64,000 nucleotides of DNA from Sphingobium sp. AP50 (GCF_900109095.1 NZ_FNYZ01000001.1:806001-870000), one strand, 5' to 3'; shown: positions 34,162 through 43,731, counted from the first letter of the stretch. Numbers and translations are program-made. Notes: generated from the letters alone by a model not told the origin.

Positions 34162-34779
34162 TTAAACCTTGCCCTTCGCCGCGATCGCCGCAGCCTCCTG
34201 CATCAGTGCGAAAGTCAGGCTGCGTGTCGCGATTTCGCGTGCTTTTTCGCGGGGTAGGGCAAGCGCGCCGGCCATCGCGCCGCCCAGTTGCGAATCACCC
34301 AGCGCCAGCAGCACCAGCATCAGAGTATTCTCGCGGATCAGGTCGGCGAGGTTGGCGTTGAGCGCGCTCGCTGCCAGCTTGTCGACCAGCCGATGGATCG
34401 CCTCCACCACCGGATCGAGCGCATCCTCATTGCCCGACGCCAGCATCCAGCTTGCCAGCGCGCCCGCGCCCTCCCGGTCGAAGGCGTCGAACGTCATGTC
34501 GACGATGATGCGCGCGCTGACCTCGCCGCGCCGCGCCGCATCCACGGCTTCGCCGATCTTGGCGGTGATCGTCTCGCCCAGATGCGCGGCCAGCGCCTTC
34601 TGCAATCCCGCCGCCGACCCGAAATGATGGAGCAGATTGGCGTGCGTCCGCCCGATCCGTCCGGCCACGGCCTTCAGCGTAACTGCCTGCGGTCCCGCCT
34701 CGATCAGCAGGTCGCGTGCGGCCTCAACGGCGACGAGGCGGCTTTCATCCGGGCTGAGGCGGGCGCGTTTAATTGACAT
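34162..34779 (-). CDS. TetR/AcrR family transcriptional regulator
   Basis: 205 residues. N-terminal HTH: AARDLLIEAGPQAVTLKAVAGRIGRTHANLLHHFGS; the recognition helix is about IGRTHANLLHHF. The C-terminal ligand domain is divergent. Divergently transcribed from the metal-dependent hydrolase gene, with overlapping palindromes in the 54-bp gap, so it most likely represses that gene and itself. Confidence 0.9.
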   Translation of the reverse strand: MSIKRARLSPDESRLVAVEAARDLLIEAGPQAVTLKAVAGRIGRTHANLLHHFGSAAGLQKALAAHLGETITAKIGEAVDAARRGEVSARIIVDMTFDAFDREGAGALASWMLASGNEDALDPVVEAIHRLVDKLAASALNANLADLIRENTLMLVLLALGDSQLGGAMAGALALPREKAREIATRSLTFALMQEAAAIAAKGKV

Positions 34780-34812
34780 GGATGTCAGTTACTCTTATTT
34801 ACATCAATGTAA
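34775..34812. promoter_or_regulatory. Candidate TetR operators between tetR and the hydrolase
   Basis: Two short palindromes: GACAT-GG-ATGTC at 34775-34786, which overlaps the tetR start codon, and TTACAT-CA-ATGTAA at 34799-34812. Both share the ACAT..ATGT core 24 bp apart. This is typical of operator pairs in divergent TetR systems. Inferred, not tested. Confidence 0.55.
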
Positions 34813-34833
34813 GTAACAACCGGAGGCATCCCC

Positions 34834-35685
34834 ATGACCCCGACTGACCTCACCATCACACCCCGCGACCGTCGCTTTGCACGCGATCGCCGGGCCGCGC
34901 GACATTGGCTGAACGGCGATCCGATCGCCACGGCTTTCTTCAATGCCCTGTCGATCACCTTCCCGCGCGGCGAAGCCTATTTCATAGAAAGCGTCCGTGC
35001 CTTCCGCGATGGCGTGCCGGACAAACTGGCCGGTGAGATCGCCGCCTTCATTAAACAGGAGGTCGTCCACAGCCGCGAACATCTGGCCTTCAATCGGCAG
35101 GTGACGGATCATGGCTATGATGTGTCGCGCCTCGACGCCGATGTGACGATGGTGCTGGATCTTGCGAAACAGCGTCCACCGATCGCGAGCCTCGCCGCGA
35201 CCATGGCGTTGGAACATTTCACCGCCATCCTCGCGCACGAACTGCTCAGCGACCCGGGCCATCTGGACGGAGCCGACCCGGAGATCGCGGCGCTGTGGCG
35301 CTGGCACGCGATCGAGGAGATCGAGCATAAGGGCGTGGCGCATGACACATGGGTCCACGCCACCCGTGACTGGGGCCGGTTCAAGCGCTGGTGGGTGAAG
35401 AGCGCCATGATGCTGGTCGTGACGAAGCATTTCCTCCACCACCGCGCGCGGGGCATGATGGACCTGTTGCGGCAGGATGGCGTGACCGGCCGCTGTGCAT
35501 GGGGCGGGCTGCTCCATTATGCGCTGGTGCGGCCGGGCATATTGCGCCGGGTGGCCCGTCCATGGCTGGGCTATTTCCTGCCCGGCTTCCATCCCTGGGC
35601 CATCGACGATCGCGCTCTGATCGCGCTGGCCGATACGCCCTATGCCGCTGCGCGCATGGGTGGCCCGCTGCCGTCCGCCGCTTGA
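34834..35685 (+). CDS. Metal-dependent hydrolase (PF10118-like)
   Basis: 283 residues. Ferritin-like helices with metal ligands E-x-x-H: SREHLAFNRQ, MALEHFTAIL, HAIEEIEHKGVAHDTW. This repeated EH/EExxH pattern is typical of the metal-dependent hydrolase family DUF455-like/PF10118. Substrate unknown. Faces the TetR regulator across shared operators and is probably its target. GGAGG lies ahead of the ATG at 34834. Confidence 0.85.
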   Translation: MTPTDLTITPRDRRFARDRRAARHWLNGDPIATAFFNALSITFPRGEAYFIESVRAFRDGVPDKLAGEIAAFIKQEVVHSREHLAFNRQVTDHGYDVSRLDADVTMVLDLAKQRPPIASLAATMALEHFTAILAHELLSDPGHLDGADPEIAALWRWHAIEEIEHKGVAHDTWVHATRDWGRFKRWWVKSAMMLVVTKHFLHHRARGMMDLLRQDGVTGRCAWGGLLHYALVRPGILRRVARPWLGYFLPGFHPWAIDDRALIALADTPYAAARMGGPLPSAA

Positions 35686-35716
35686 CCAGAACGCCGGAGC
35701 GGCCTTTAATCGCTCC

Positions 35717-36250
35717 ATGTCCCAGGCACCCACGCTCGAAACCATCCGCCTCATCCTCCGCCCGCACCGGGTGGAGGATTATGCCGCCTGCAAGGCGCTA
35801 TGGGCCGATGCCGATGTGGTGCGCCATATCGGCGGCCAGCCGCAGGACGCACAGGCCGTCTGGTTCCGCCTGCTGCGCTATGCCGGCATGTGGTCGATGC
35901 TGGGCTATGGCATGTGGGTGATAGAGGAACGGGACAGCGGCGCCTTCCTTGGCGAAGCCGGCCTGCTCAGCGCCGAACGCGGCATCGCGGAACTGGAAGG
36001 CGTGCCGGAGGCCGGCTGGGTGCTGGCGCCCGATGGCTGGGGCAGGGGCATCGCCACCGAAGCGATGCACGCCATATTCGAATGGGCCGACGCCCATCTC
36101 GACAGCCCGTCCGTCCGCTGCATCATCGATCCCGGCAATGAGGCATCGATCAAGGTCGCAGAAAAGCTGGGCTTCCACCCGCTGGTCGACACCGATTATG
36201 GCGGCAAGCCAACGCGGGTCTTCGATCGCCCGAAACATCCTTCCCTGTAA
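35717..36250 (+). CDS. GNAT family N-acetyltransferase
   Basis: 177 residues. RLILRPHRVEDYAA at the N-terminus (RimJ/RimL-type beginning), VLAPDGWGRGIATEAMHAI is the acetyl-CoA pyrophosphate loop (Q/R-x-x-G-x-G/A equivalent: GWGRGIA), and NEASIKVAEKLGF is the end motif. Substrate unknown. ATG at 35717. Starts 31 bp after the hydrolase stop. Confidence 0.85.
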   Translation: MSQAPTLETIRLILRPHRVEDYAACKALWADADVVRHIGGQPQDAQAVWFRLLRYAGMWSMLGYGMWVIEERDSGAFLGEAGLLSAERGIAELEGVPEAGWVLAPDGWGRGIATEAMHAIFEWADAHLDSPSVRCIIDPGNEASIKVAEKLGFHPLVDTDYGGKPTRVFDRPKHPSL

Positions 36251-36331
36251 AGGGGAGGAGGACCGCCGCCGAAGGCGGTGGTGGAGGGGTGTCGCCCTAT
36301 CGATGGCGCGGAAACCCCTCCGTCCGCTCTC

Positions 36332-36904
36332 TCACGCCGCCACCGGCAACGCATCCCGATAGAGCATCATCGCCGGGTCGTCGTTCATTCGGCCGGCTTC
36401 GCCTTCCTCGAACAGCAGGCAATCGACCATCGCGTCGCGACCCAGGCTGTAGCGCGGCTCGACCCGCCCGGTGAAGCGGAAGCCCAGCTTGCGCAGAACA
36501 TTGCCCGATGCCGGGTTGTCGGCAAAGTGACAGGCGCGGATATCCGTGACGCCGTTGGCCCGCGCCATCGCCAGCACGGCGCGCGCGGCCTCCGTTGCGA
36601 AGCCCAGCCCCCAATAGGGGCGAGCGATCCAATAGCCTAGTTCCGGCGCGCCATCCTCGTTCAGATGGATGCCGCACCCGCCGATCAGGCGCGGCGCGCC
36701 CTGGGTGCGGGTGAAGGCCAGCAGGCGGGGCAGTTGCGGATGATGGGGCAGCGCCAGAAAGGCCTCGGCATCGTCCAGCCCATAGGGACTGGGAACGCGC
36801 GACAGATTGCGGGCGACAGCGGTGTCGTCAATGGCCATGGCCAGCGCCTGGGCGTCTTCCATCCAGCCGGGACGCAGCAGCAGGCGGGGGGTACGGGCGA
36901 ACAT
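36332..36904 (-). CDS. GNAT family N-acetyltransferase
   Basis: 190 residues, RimJ/RimL type: RTPRLLLRPGWMEDAQAL, then YWIARPYWGLGFATEAARAVLAMA (acetyl-CoA loop WGLGFA), and NPASGNVLRKLGFRFTG. A different paralog from 35717-36250 (about the same length, little similarity outside the motifs). Lies downstream of rpmA, beyond its terminator. Confidence 0.85.
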   Translation of the reverse strand: MFARTPRLLLRPGWMEDAQALAMAIDDTAVARNLSRVPSPYGLDDAEAFLALPHHPQLPRLLAFTRTQGAPRLIGGCGIHLNEDGAPELGYWIARPYWGLGFATEAARAVLAMARANGVTDIRACHFADNPASGNVLRKLGFRFTGRVEPRYSLGRDAMVDCLLFEEGEAGRMNDDPAMMLYRDALPVAA

Positions 36905-37055
36905 TCTCGTCTCCTCTTAGGGCGCGCCGTTAGCCGCCTTTCATGACGGCTTCGCGACGGTGATCTCTGGCTGGATTCCCCGCCCGCACGACGCGCGAGA
37001 AGGCATGGAGTTCCAGAGGCTTGAGGGATTTTTGCGAGGGTGTTTCGCCCAACGG

Positions 37056-37091
37056 AAAAAGGGCGCCCTTCGCGTGGAAGGAGCGCCCTTT
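37056..37091 (-). terminator. Intrinsic terminator after rpmA
   Basis: On the minus strand AAAGGGCGC (37083-37091) pairs with GCGCCCTTT (37058-37066), followed by T-rich TTCC sequence from 37057 downward. It ends the rplU-rpmA transcript before the GNAT gene. Confidence 0.75.
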
Positions 37092-37176
37092 ATTCCCTCG
37101 GACTAGGTGTCAGGCCAATGGCCCTATACCCATGAGGATCGCCCCTTTTGCAGGACGACCCGTCATCAGTCGTCCG

Positions 37177-37446
37177 TTATTCCGCGGCTGCGGCCAGCGC
37201 GTCTACCGACACATATTTGCGGCCGAGCTTGCCGGTGTGGAATACCACCTTGCCTTCGCCGAGCGCGAAGAGGGTGTGATCCTTGCCCATGCCGACATTG
37301 CGGCCCGGGTATACGCGGGTGCCGCGCTGACGGATAATGATGTTGCCGCCGATCACGTCCTGACCGCCGAACTTCTTCACGCCAAGGCGCTTCGACTCAG
37401 AATCGCGACCGTTGCGCGACGAACCGCCAGCTTTTTTATGTGCCAT
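37177..37446 (-). CDS. rpmA: 50S ribosomal protein L27
   Basis: 89 residues. [29 protein letters not shown] is the unmistakable L27 start (N-terminal tail without the Firmicute cleavable extension); ends [11 protein letters not shown]. Large-subunit protein near the peptidyl transferase centre. 27 bp after rplU on the same strand. Confidence 0.98.
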   Translation of the reverse strand: MAHKKAGGSSRNGRDSESKRLGVKKFGGQDVIGGNIIIRQRGTRVYPGRNVGMGKDHTLFALGEGKVVFHTGKLGRKYVSVDALAAAAE

Positions 37447-37473
37447 GACCTAAACTCCTTAACTTAGCTGCGC

Positions 37474-37770
37474 TCAGGCGATCGACACGATCTTGAGGAT
37501 CGTGTGATTCTGGCGGTGACCGTTCTTGCGGCGATAATTGTGGCGGCGGCGCTTCTTGAAGACGATGACCTTCTCGCCCTTCGCCTGCGCGATGATTTCG
37601 GCGGCGACGGTCAGCTTGGAAGCATCCTTCAGCTCGCCACCTTCACCGGCCAGCAGGACGTCGCCCAGCTCAACCTTGTCGCCGGCTTCGCCAGCCAGCT
37701 TTTCAACGACGATCTTGTCTCCGGCGGCGACGCGATACTGCTTGCCGCCCGTGCGCACGATAGCGAACAT
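37474..37770 (-). CDS. rplU: 50S ribosomal protein L21
   Basis: 98 residues: [19 protein letters not shown] start, [19 protein letters not shown] end region, as in all L21. Binds 23S rRNA. ATG at 37770 matches the family start; the 7-residue extension from 37791 is rejected. First gene of rplU-rpmA. Confidence 0.98.
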   Translation of the reverse strand: MFAIVRTGGKQYRVAAGDKIVVEKLAGEAGDKVELGDVLLAGEGGELKDASKLTVAAEIIAQAKGEKVIVFKKRRRHNYRRKNGHRQNHTILKIVSIA

Positions 37771-37999
37771 GGCTCTTCTCTTCTCGTTCAAATCTGCTTT
37801 ACGCAGCTCACCAAAGACATGAAGTCCTGCCGACCCGCGCGGGAATGTGGCCCGTTAGTGGAATGACTCGCTTCTGTCAACCGATGGGGGCGGTTTCGGC
37901 ACTGGTTTTCACCCCCGCCTTTCCCTATTTACAGGTGGGATCACGCAAACAGGCAACGCTATGCGGCATATGGGCAGGGAAAAGCGGAAGGGAAGGCGC

Positions 38000-38356
38000 A
38001 TGATGCATCGTGCTGCGCTTTTCGCCGCTTTCTGCACTCTGATCGCAGTAACGCTCCTGTCCGCATTAGCGCCGCTTGGCCTGCCGCTCAGCCGGGTGAC
38101 CGGCTCCGCCTTCAACCCCGCCACGATCGATGTCGTGCTCAAGGTGCGGGCGCCTGCCGCCGTGCAGGCGGTTCAGCCGGCTCGCCCCGATGGCGACGGA
38201 ATTCCGCCGGTGGCGCTGTGGTGCCTGTTCACGGCGCTGCTGATGGCCGTCTGGCGGTACCTTCCCGCTTGCATTTCTTCGCTCGATTCGCCGCGCCTCA
38301 AGCCGCTGCATCTTTTGCGCGCCCGTCGCGCCAGGGCGCCGCCCGCCTTCCTCTGA
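38000..38356 (+). CDS. Hypothetical membrane protein
   Basis: 118 residues. N-terminal hydrophobic segment (ALFAAFCTLIAVTLLSALAPLGL) and a second (VALWCLFTALLMAVW), with an arginine-rich C-terminal tail (LLRARRARAPPAFL). ATG 38000 with GGAAGG upstream; an in-frame ATG at 37961 would add 13 residues. Two-helix inner-membrane protein, family unknown. Precedes a tiny basic membrane protein gene. Confidence 0.55.
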   Translation: MMHRAALFAAFCTLIAVTLLSALAPLGLPLSRVTGSAFNPATIDVVLKVRAPAAVQAVQPARPDGDGIPPVALWCLFTALLMAVWRYLPACISSLDSPRLKPLHLLRARRARAPPAFL

Positions 38357-38412
38357 CTCATCGGACCCGCCCGTCCCGCACGGGCCTGTCGTCGGAAGGA
38401 GGAATTCGTCCC

Positions 38413-38541
38413 ATGCCTCGCAAAAGCCAGCGACGCAGCCGTCGTCGCCGTCAGCCCTGGTGGTTCATGCCTGTCGTCATGACGGGTCTGGGCGCCGCGG
38501 CCGTCGCCCTGTCGGCCGCCATGATGACCATCATCGAATGA
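38413..38541 (+). CDS. Small basic membrane protein (42 aa)
   Basis: 42 residues: RKSQRRSRRRRQPWW, then a single hydrophobic helix ([21 protein letters not shown]). Strong GGAGGA nine bases before the ATG at 38413. Small, single-TM, strongly basic N-terminus (in-out topology). No family recognised. Encoded 56 bp after the previous small membrane protein gene, possibly co-transcribed. Confidence 0.6.
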   Translation: MPRKSQRRSRRRRQPWWFMPVVMTGLGAAAVALSAAMMTIIE

Positions 38542-38559
38542 AAAGGACGTCCCCCTGAC

Positions 38560-38634
38560 CCGTTCGCTTCGAGCGAAGTCGAGAAGCGGCTAGAATTGCC
38601 CTTCACGTTTCTCGACTGCGCTCGAAACGAACGG
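38560..38634. repeat. Inverted repeat, family E copy 1
   Basis: CCGTTCGCTTCGAGCGAAGT and CGAGAAG on the left; CTTCACGTTTCTCGACTGCG and CTCGAAACGAACGG on the right. Arms of about 25-30 bp with imperfect pairing. Similar unit at 55395-55480. Confidence 0.7.
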
Positions 38635-38716
38635 AGGTAGGTGAGGCGCCCTTATTCTGTTAATTTCCCGCCGGACGCTTCTTTTCAGCGTCCGGCGACA
38701 GGATCGAAAGGCATCT

Positions 38717-40348
38717 ATGCCCCATCACACGCCCCTGATCGGCACTATCGTTGCCGGCCTTGTCGTCGCCTTCATCATGGGCGCCATCGCCCATCGCCTC
38801 AAACTCTCGCCGCTGGTCGGCTATCTGATCGCCGGCATCATGGTCGGCCCCTTCACGCCCGGCTTCGTCGCTGACGCAGGGCTGGCCAATGAACTGGCCG
38901 AAATCGGCGTCATATTGCTGATGTTCGGGGTCGGCCTGCATTTCTCCCTGAAAGACCTTCTCTCGGTCAAGAATATCGCCGTGCCCGGCGCACTGGTCCA
39001 GATCGGCGTGGCGACGCTGCTGGGCATGGGGCTGGCGCATCTGATGGGCTGGGGCCTGATGGGCGGCATCGTCTTCGGCCTGGCCCTCTCGGTGGCCAGT
39101 ACGGTCGTCCTGCTGCGTGCGCTTCAGGGCGCTGATCTGGTCGAAACCCGGCGCGGGCGAATCGCGGTGGGCTGGCTGATCGTGGAGGATCTGGTGATGG
39201 TCCTCGCCCTCGTCCTGCTGCCCGCCCTCGCCAGCGTCATGAACAGTGCCGACGGGGCAGGAGCCTCTGCCCTGATCGCGCCGCTGCTAGGCACCCTGCT
39301 GAAGGTTGCCGGCTTCGTTGCGCTCATGCTGATCGTTGGCCGTCGCGTCATCCCCTGGGCGCTGCACTGGGTCGTCCATACCGGATCGCGGGAACTATTC
39401 CGCCTGGCGGTCCTCGCCATCGCCTTGGGCGTCGCTTTCGGCGCGGCGCTGGCCTTCGATGTTTCCTTCGCGCTGGGCGCCTTCTTCGCGGGCATGATTC
39501 TGGGCGAAACGCCGCTCAGCCGCCGCGCGACGGAGGAAACGCTCCCCCTGCGTGACGCTTTCGCCGTGCTCTTCTTCGTGTCGGTGGGGATGCTCTTCAA
39601 TCCCTCCATCGTGGTGGAACAGCCGCTGCCGTTGCTCGCCACCATCCTCATCATCGTCATCGGCAAGTCGATCGCCGCCTGGGGCATCGTGCGCGCCTTC
39701 GGCCATGCCAATGTCACCGCGCTGACCATCGCCGCCAGCCTTGCGCAGATCGGCGAATTCTCCTTCATCCTCGCCTCACTGGGCACCGGGCTGGGCGTCC
39801 TGCCGGAAGATGCGCGCGATCTGATCCTGGCCGGTGCAATGGCGTCGATCTTCCTCAACCCCATCCTCTTCTCGATGATCGTGCGCAAGCATGAGCGGGC
39901 GGATGATGAGGGCGAGGCGCAGAAGCAGCCGGACCGGCCGCGCATGGGTCACGTCATCCTCGTCGGCTATGGCCGCGTCGGCAAGCTGATCGCCGCGCGC
40001 CTGCACGAGCGCAACGTCCATTTCGTGATCGTGGAGGGTGACGCCGAAAAGGTCGAGGAGGCGCAGGAAGCCGGCCTGTCCGTGGTGAAGGGCAATGCGC
40101 TGGAGGACAAGCATTTGCTCGCCGCCGGCATCTGCGAAGCGCGCCACCTGCTGATCGCCGTGCCGGAGGGGTTCGAAGGCGGCGCCATCCATGAACATGC
40201 CCGCCACCTGAACGACAAGCTGCAAGTCATCGCCCGCGCGCACAGCGATGCGGAGGTCGCGCATCTGGAGGGGCTGGGTGTGCCCCATGTCGTCATGGGC
40301 GAACGCGAACTGGCGGGCCGCATGCTCACGCTCTGTGGCGTGAGTTGA
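38717..40348 (+). CDS. CPA2-type K+/H+ antiporter with RCK domain (YbaL/KefB-like)
   Basis: 543 residues. About 12 membrane helices with KLSPLVGYLIAGIMVGP, LLMFGVGLHFSLKDL, DVSFALGAFFAGMIL and FVSVGMLFNP (CPA2 motifs). Then TrkA-N Rossmann domain GHVILVGYGRVGKLIAARL, ending GVPHVVMGERELAGRML. YbaL/KefB family members extrude K+ or exchange for H+ under control of nucleotide/glutathione binding. Monocistronic. Confidence 0.92.
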   Translation: MPHHTPLIGTIVAGLVVAFIMGAIAHRLKLSPLVGYLIAGIMVGPFTPGFVADAGLANELAEIGVILLMFGVGLHFSLKDLLSVKNIAVPGALVQIGVATLLGMGLAHLMGWGLMGGIVFGLALSVASTVVLLRALQGADLVETRRGRIAVGWLIVEDLVMVLALVLLPALASVMNSADGAGASALIAPLLGTLLKVAGFVALMLIVGRRVIPWALHWVVHTGSRELFRLAVLAIALGVAFGAALAFDVSFALGAFFAGMILGETPLSRRATEETLPLRDAFAVLFFVSVGMLFNPSIVVEQPLPLLATILIIVIGKSIAAWGIVRAFGHANVTALTIAASLAQIGEFSFILASLGTGLGVLPEDARDLILAGAMASIFLNPILFSMIVRKHERADDEGEAQKQPDRPRMGHVILVGYGRVGKLIAARLHERNVHFVIVEGDAEKVEEAQEAGLSVVKGNALEDKHLLAAGICEARHLLIAVPEGFEGGAIHEHARHLNDKLQVIARAHSDAEVAHLEGLGVPHVVMGERELAGRMLTLCGVS

Positions 40349-40351
40349 TAT

Positions 40352-40384
40352 AAAAATGGCGGGTGGAGATCGCTCCACCCGCCA
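40352..40384 (-). terminator. Bidirectional hairpin, best terminator for the DEAD-box gene
   Basis: TGGCGGGTGGAG (40357-40368) and CTCCACCCGCCA (40373-40384) form a perfect 12-bp stem with loop ATCG. On the minus strand it is followed by TTTTTATA (40356 downward), so it ends the helicase transcript. The convergent antiporter gene stops 9 bp before it and may also use it. Confidence 0.8.
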
Positions 40385-40398
40385 ACATCATTTGATTA

Positions 40399-42153
40399 TC
40401 AGCCGCGCGGACGACGCGGGCCGCCATGGCCGCCGGGGCCACCCGGACGCTTGGGGCCGCCCTTGAACGGACGGGGCGCATGCGCTGCCGGGCGCGGACC
40501 ACGATCGTTCGGCCGACCGCCAGCGCGCTTATGCTCGCGGGCCTGTTCGCGCGGTGCGCCGTCGATCATCTCGAACGCGACATCCGCGCCCTCGTCATTC
40601 GCTTCGCCGCTACGCTTGACCGCCGACAGGAAGCGGCTGGCGATCGTCCGGGGAATTTCGAACATCGTCTCGTCGGCGGTGATGCGGATCGCGCCAATAT
40701 CCTGACGCGACACATGGCCACGACGGCAGATCAGCGGCAGGATCCAGCGCGGATCGGCATTCTGGCGACGACCAATGTCCATGCGGAACCACTGGGTGTC
40801 CTCAAAGCCCGGACGCGGCCCGTCATTGCGCGCTGGCGCTTCGCTGCGATCCAGCAGCTCTTCAGGCGCGGGCAGGGCTGCACGGGCGCTCCTGACCAGC
40901 ATCGCCGCGATTTCCTTGGCGGACTTTTCGGCCAGCAGTTCGGCGCCCAGCGCCCAATCCGCCTCGTCCAGTTCCGCCTTTTCCATCAGGGTCGACCGCA
41001 GGCGCAGATTGTCCTGCTCCAGAATCGCTTCCTTGCTCGGCGGGGTGCCCCATTCGACCGGAATCTTCGCCCCGCGCAGCATCGATTCGACACGGCGGCG
41101 ACGCGGATAGGGGACGATCAGGACGGCGGTGCCCTTCTTGCCGGCGCGACCGGTACGGCCCGACCGATGCTGCATCGTCTCGGCGTCGCGCGGCAGTTCC
41201 ACATGGACCACCAGCGTCAGCGAGGGAAGGTCGATGCCGCGCGCGGCCACGTCAGTCGCCACGCACACACGGGCGCGCTTGTCGCGCAGCGCCTGCAACG
41301 CATGGTTACGCTCATTCTGGCTATGTTCGCCCGACAGCGCCACGGCGGCAAAACCACGCTCGGTCAGGCTGCTGTGCAGATGACGCACATTGTCGCGCGT
41401 GGCGCAGAACAGGATCGCCGTCTCCGCCTCATGATAACGCAGCAGGTTCACCACCGCATTTTCGATGTCGGACGGCGCAACCGTCAGCGCCTGATAGCTG
41501 ATGTCGCCATGGCCGCGTTCTTCGCTGACGGTGGAGATGCGCAGCGCGTCCTGCTGGTAGCGCTTGGCCATCGCCACGATCGGCTTGGGCATGGTGGCCG
41601 AGAAGAGCAGGGTGCGGCGGCCTTCCGGCGCGCTGTCGAGAATGCCTTCCAGATCTTCGCGGAAGCCCATGTCGAGCATTTCGTCGGCTTCGTCCAGCAC
41701 GACGGTACGCATGGCCGACAGGTCGAGCGCGCCGCGTTCCAGATGGTCGCGCAGGCGGCCCGGCGTACCGACGACGATGTGCGCGCCGTGGCTGAGCGCG
41801 CGGCGTTCCTTGGCGGCGTCCATGCCGCCCACGCAGGTCGCGATACGGGCGCGCGCCGCGCCATAGAGCCATTCCAGTTCGCGGCTGACCTGCAACGCCA
41901 GTTCGCGCGTCGGCGCGATCACCAGCGCCAGCGGCAGCCCGGCCACGGGCAGCCTTTCTTCTTCGCCCAGCAATTCGCCGGCCATGGCCAGGCCGAAGGC
42001 GACGGTCTTGCCCGATCCGGTCTGTGCCGACACCAGCAGGTCGCGGCCATGCGCTTCCTCCTGCGTCACTTCCGACTGGACGGGGGTCAGCGCTTCATAC
42101 CCTTTGGTAGTCAGCGCCTGCGACAGGAGGGCGGGGAGAAATTCAAATGCCAT
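40399..42153 (-). CDS. DEAD-box ATP-dependent RNA helicase (DeaD/CsdA-like)
   Basis: 584 residues. Q motif (GYEALTPVQ), AQTGSGKT, PTRELALQV, DEADEMLDMG, SAT, and HRSGRTGRAG. A DbpA/CsdA-type RNA-binding domain (WFRMDIGRRQNADPRWILPLICRR) and a Gly/Arg/Pro tail (GPKRPGGPGGHGG) follow. Likely RNA unwinding in ribosome assembly or cold response. ATG at 42153 preferred over 42168 by family start MAFEFLP. Lies downstream of rplA on the same strand behind a terminator and a family F repeat. Confidence 0.92.
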   Translation of the reverse strand: MAFEFLPALLSQALTTKGYEALTPVQSEVTQEEAHGRDLLVSAQTGSGKTVAFGLAMAGELLGEEERLPVAGLPLALVIAPTRELALQVSRELEWLYGAARARIATCVGGMDAAKERRALSHGAHIVVGTPGRLRDHLERGALDLSAMRTVVLDEADEMLDMGFREDLEGILDSAPEGRRTLLFSATMPKPIVAMAKRYQQDALRISTVSEERGHGDISYQALTVAPSDIENAVVNLLRYHEAETAILFCATRDNVRHLHSSLTERGFAAVALSGEHSQNERNHALQALRDKRARVCVATDVAARGIDLPSLTLVVHVELPRDAETMQHRSGRTGRAGKKGTAVLIVPYPRRRRVESMLRGAKIPVEWGTPPSKEAILEQDNLRLRSTLMEKAELDEADWALGAELLAEKSAKEIAAMLVRSARAALPAPEELLDRSEAPARNDGPRPGFEDTQWFRMDIGRRQNADPRWILPLICRRGHVSRQDIGAIRITADETMFEIPRTIASRFLSAVKRSGEANDEGADVAFEMIDGAPREQAREHKRAGGRPNDRGPRPAAHAPRPFKGGPKRPGGPGGHGGPRRPRG

Positions 42154-42210
42154 ATTCTTGTTTTCCATCGGTAAAAGCGACCCGCCATTCCCGACGGATA
42201 CGATTGCTCT

Positions 42211-42285
42211 TGTGCTCCTGCGAAAGCAGGAGCCCAGGGTTGAGCGCGTCACCTGGGTTCCTAGGCTCCTGCTTTCGCAGGAGCA
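42211..42285. repeat. Inverted repeat, family F copy 2
   Basis: GCTCCTGCGAAAGCAGGAGC at the left, CCCAGG and CCTGGG inside, and GCTCCTGCTTTCGCAGGAGC at the right. The hairpin core matches 7726-7749. Confidence 0.7.
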
Positions 42286-42324
42286 TGGTTTTGCCACGAA
42301 GGCTTGGGTAACCAGCCCCAAAAT

Positions 42325-42367
42325 AAGAAGGCCGCCTTCCCCCGCAAGGAGGGAAGGCGGCCCCTTT
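42325..42367 (-). terminator. Intrinsic terminator after rplA
   Basis: AAGGCCGCCTTCC (42328-42340) pairs with GGAAGGCGGCC (42352-42362), continuing into a CTTCTTATTTT run on the minus strand. It ends the rplK-rplA transcript 20 bp after the rplA stop. Confidence 0.8.
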
Positions 42368-42386
42368 ATCACTTATCCGTGCAGGA

Positions 42387-43085
42387 TCAGACCGAAGCGA
42401 CTTCCGCCACGTCGACCTTCACGCCCGGGCCCATCGAGGACGACAGGGCGATCTTGCGGACATATTTGCCCTTCGAACCCGACGGCTTCGCCTTGACGAT
42501 CGCGTCGACGAAGGCGTCGAAATTCTTGCGCAGGTCTTCGGCGGTGAAGCTCGACTTGCCCAGACCAGCGTGGATGATGCCGGCCTTTTCGACGCGGAAT
42601 TCGATCTGACCACCCTTGGCGGCCTTCACGGCTTCGGCGACGTTCGGCGTCACGGTGCCCAGCTTCGGGTTCGGCATCAGGCCCTTGGGACCCAGCACCT
42701 TACCCAGGCGACCCACCAGACCCATCATGTCAGGGGTGGCGATGACGCGCTGGAAGTCGATGTTGCCAGCCTGGATCGATTCGAGCAGGTCTTCGGCGCC
42801 CACGATGTCGGCACCGGCGTCGAGCGCCTGCTGAGCCTTGTCGTTGCGAGCGAACACGGCGACGCGAACGTCCTTGCCGGTGCCGGCGGGCAGGGTGACG
42901 ACGCCACGGACCATCTGGTCGGCGTGACGCGGATCGACGCCCAGGTTGATCGCGATTTCGACGCTTTCGTCGAACTTGGCGGTCGCGTGGGTCTTGATCA
43001 GGCCCAGCGCTTCGTCAACGCCGTGCAGCTTTTCCTTGTTGATGGCGGCGGACAGGGCCTTCGCCTTCTTGGTGACCTTTGCCAT
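42387..43085 (-). CDS. rplA: 50S ribosomal protein L1
   Basis: 232 residues: [50 protein letters not shown] and [15 protein letters not shown] ([16 protein letters not shown]) are diagnostic for L1. Stalk-base rRNA-binding protein and translational repressor. Starts 4 bp after rplK. L10/L7/12 and rpoBC do not follow. Confidence 0.98.
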   Translation of the reverse strand: MAKVTKKAKALSAAINKEKLHGVDEALGLIKTHATAKFDESVEIAINLGVDPRHADQMVRGVVTLPAGTGKDVRVAVFARNDKAQQALDAGADIVGAEDLLESIQAGNIDFQRVIATPDMMGLVGRLGKVLGPKGLMPNPKLGTVTPNVAEAVKAAKGGQIEFRVEKAGIIHAGLGKSSFTAEDLRKNFDAFVDAIVKAKPSGSKGKYVRKIALSSSMGPGVKVDVAEVASV

Positions 43086-43089
43086 GCTC

Positions 43090-43521
43090 TTAGCCCTCCA
43101 CCACTTCGAGGCCCATCGCGCGAGCGGAGCCTTCGATGATCTTCGTCGCTGCGTCGATGTCGTTCGCGTTCAGGTCGACCATCTTCGACTGGGCGATGTC
43201 AGCAAGCTGCGCACGGGTGATCTTGCCGGCGACGACCTTGCCCGGTTCCTTGGAACCCGACTTCAGGTTGATCGCCTTCTTGATCAGATAGGTGGCGGGC
43301 GGCTGCTTCATGATGAAGGTGAAGCTGCGGTCTGCATAGACGGTGATGATGGTGGGCAGCGGGGTGCCCTTGTCCATGTTCGCGGTCTGGGCGTTGAACG
43401 CCTTGCAGAATTCCATGATGTTCACGCCGCGCTGACCCAGGGCAGGGCCGATCGGCGGGGCGGGCTTTGCTTCTCCAGCGGGCACCTGGAGTTTGATATA
43501 GCCCGTAATCTTCTTGGCCAT
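43090..43521 (-). CDS. rplK: 50S ribosomal protein L11
   Basis: 143 residues: [34 protein letters not shown] is the L11 N-terminal signature (Pro-rich hinge), with the C-terminal RNA-binding domain after [15 protein letters not shown] at 43521 chosen over a GTG two codons earlier. Elongation-factor binding region. Separated from nusG by a hairpin terminator and 269 bp. Confidence 0.98.
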   Translation of the reverse strand: MAKKITGYIKLQVPAGEAKPAPPIGPALGQRGVNIMEFCKAFNAQTANMDKGTPLPTIITVYADRSFTFIMKQPPATYLIKKAINLKSGSKEPGKVVAGKITRAQLADIAQSKMVDLNANDIDAATKIIEGSARAMGLEVVEG

Positions 43522-43731
43522 TGTCACTCACTCTTTAGCTGGGCGACTTGGCAAGCATGCCGCCCGGTTCAAGTTTAGCGGTCGAACGGTCGTTACGAAA
43601 ACAACCTCCCGCACATGGTCCGGCTACCCAGGGGCGGCACGGAAGCGCGGGCCTATAGCGATGTTCGCCATGAAAAGAAAGGGGGTCTGTCGACATGTGC
43701 GACAAACCCTTGTTCGACCTGCTCTTTACGG

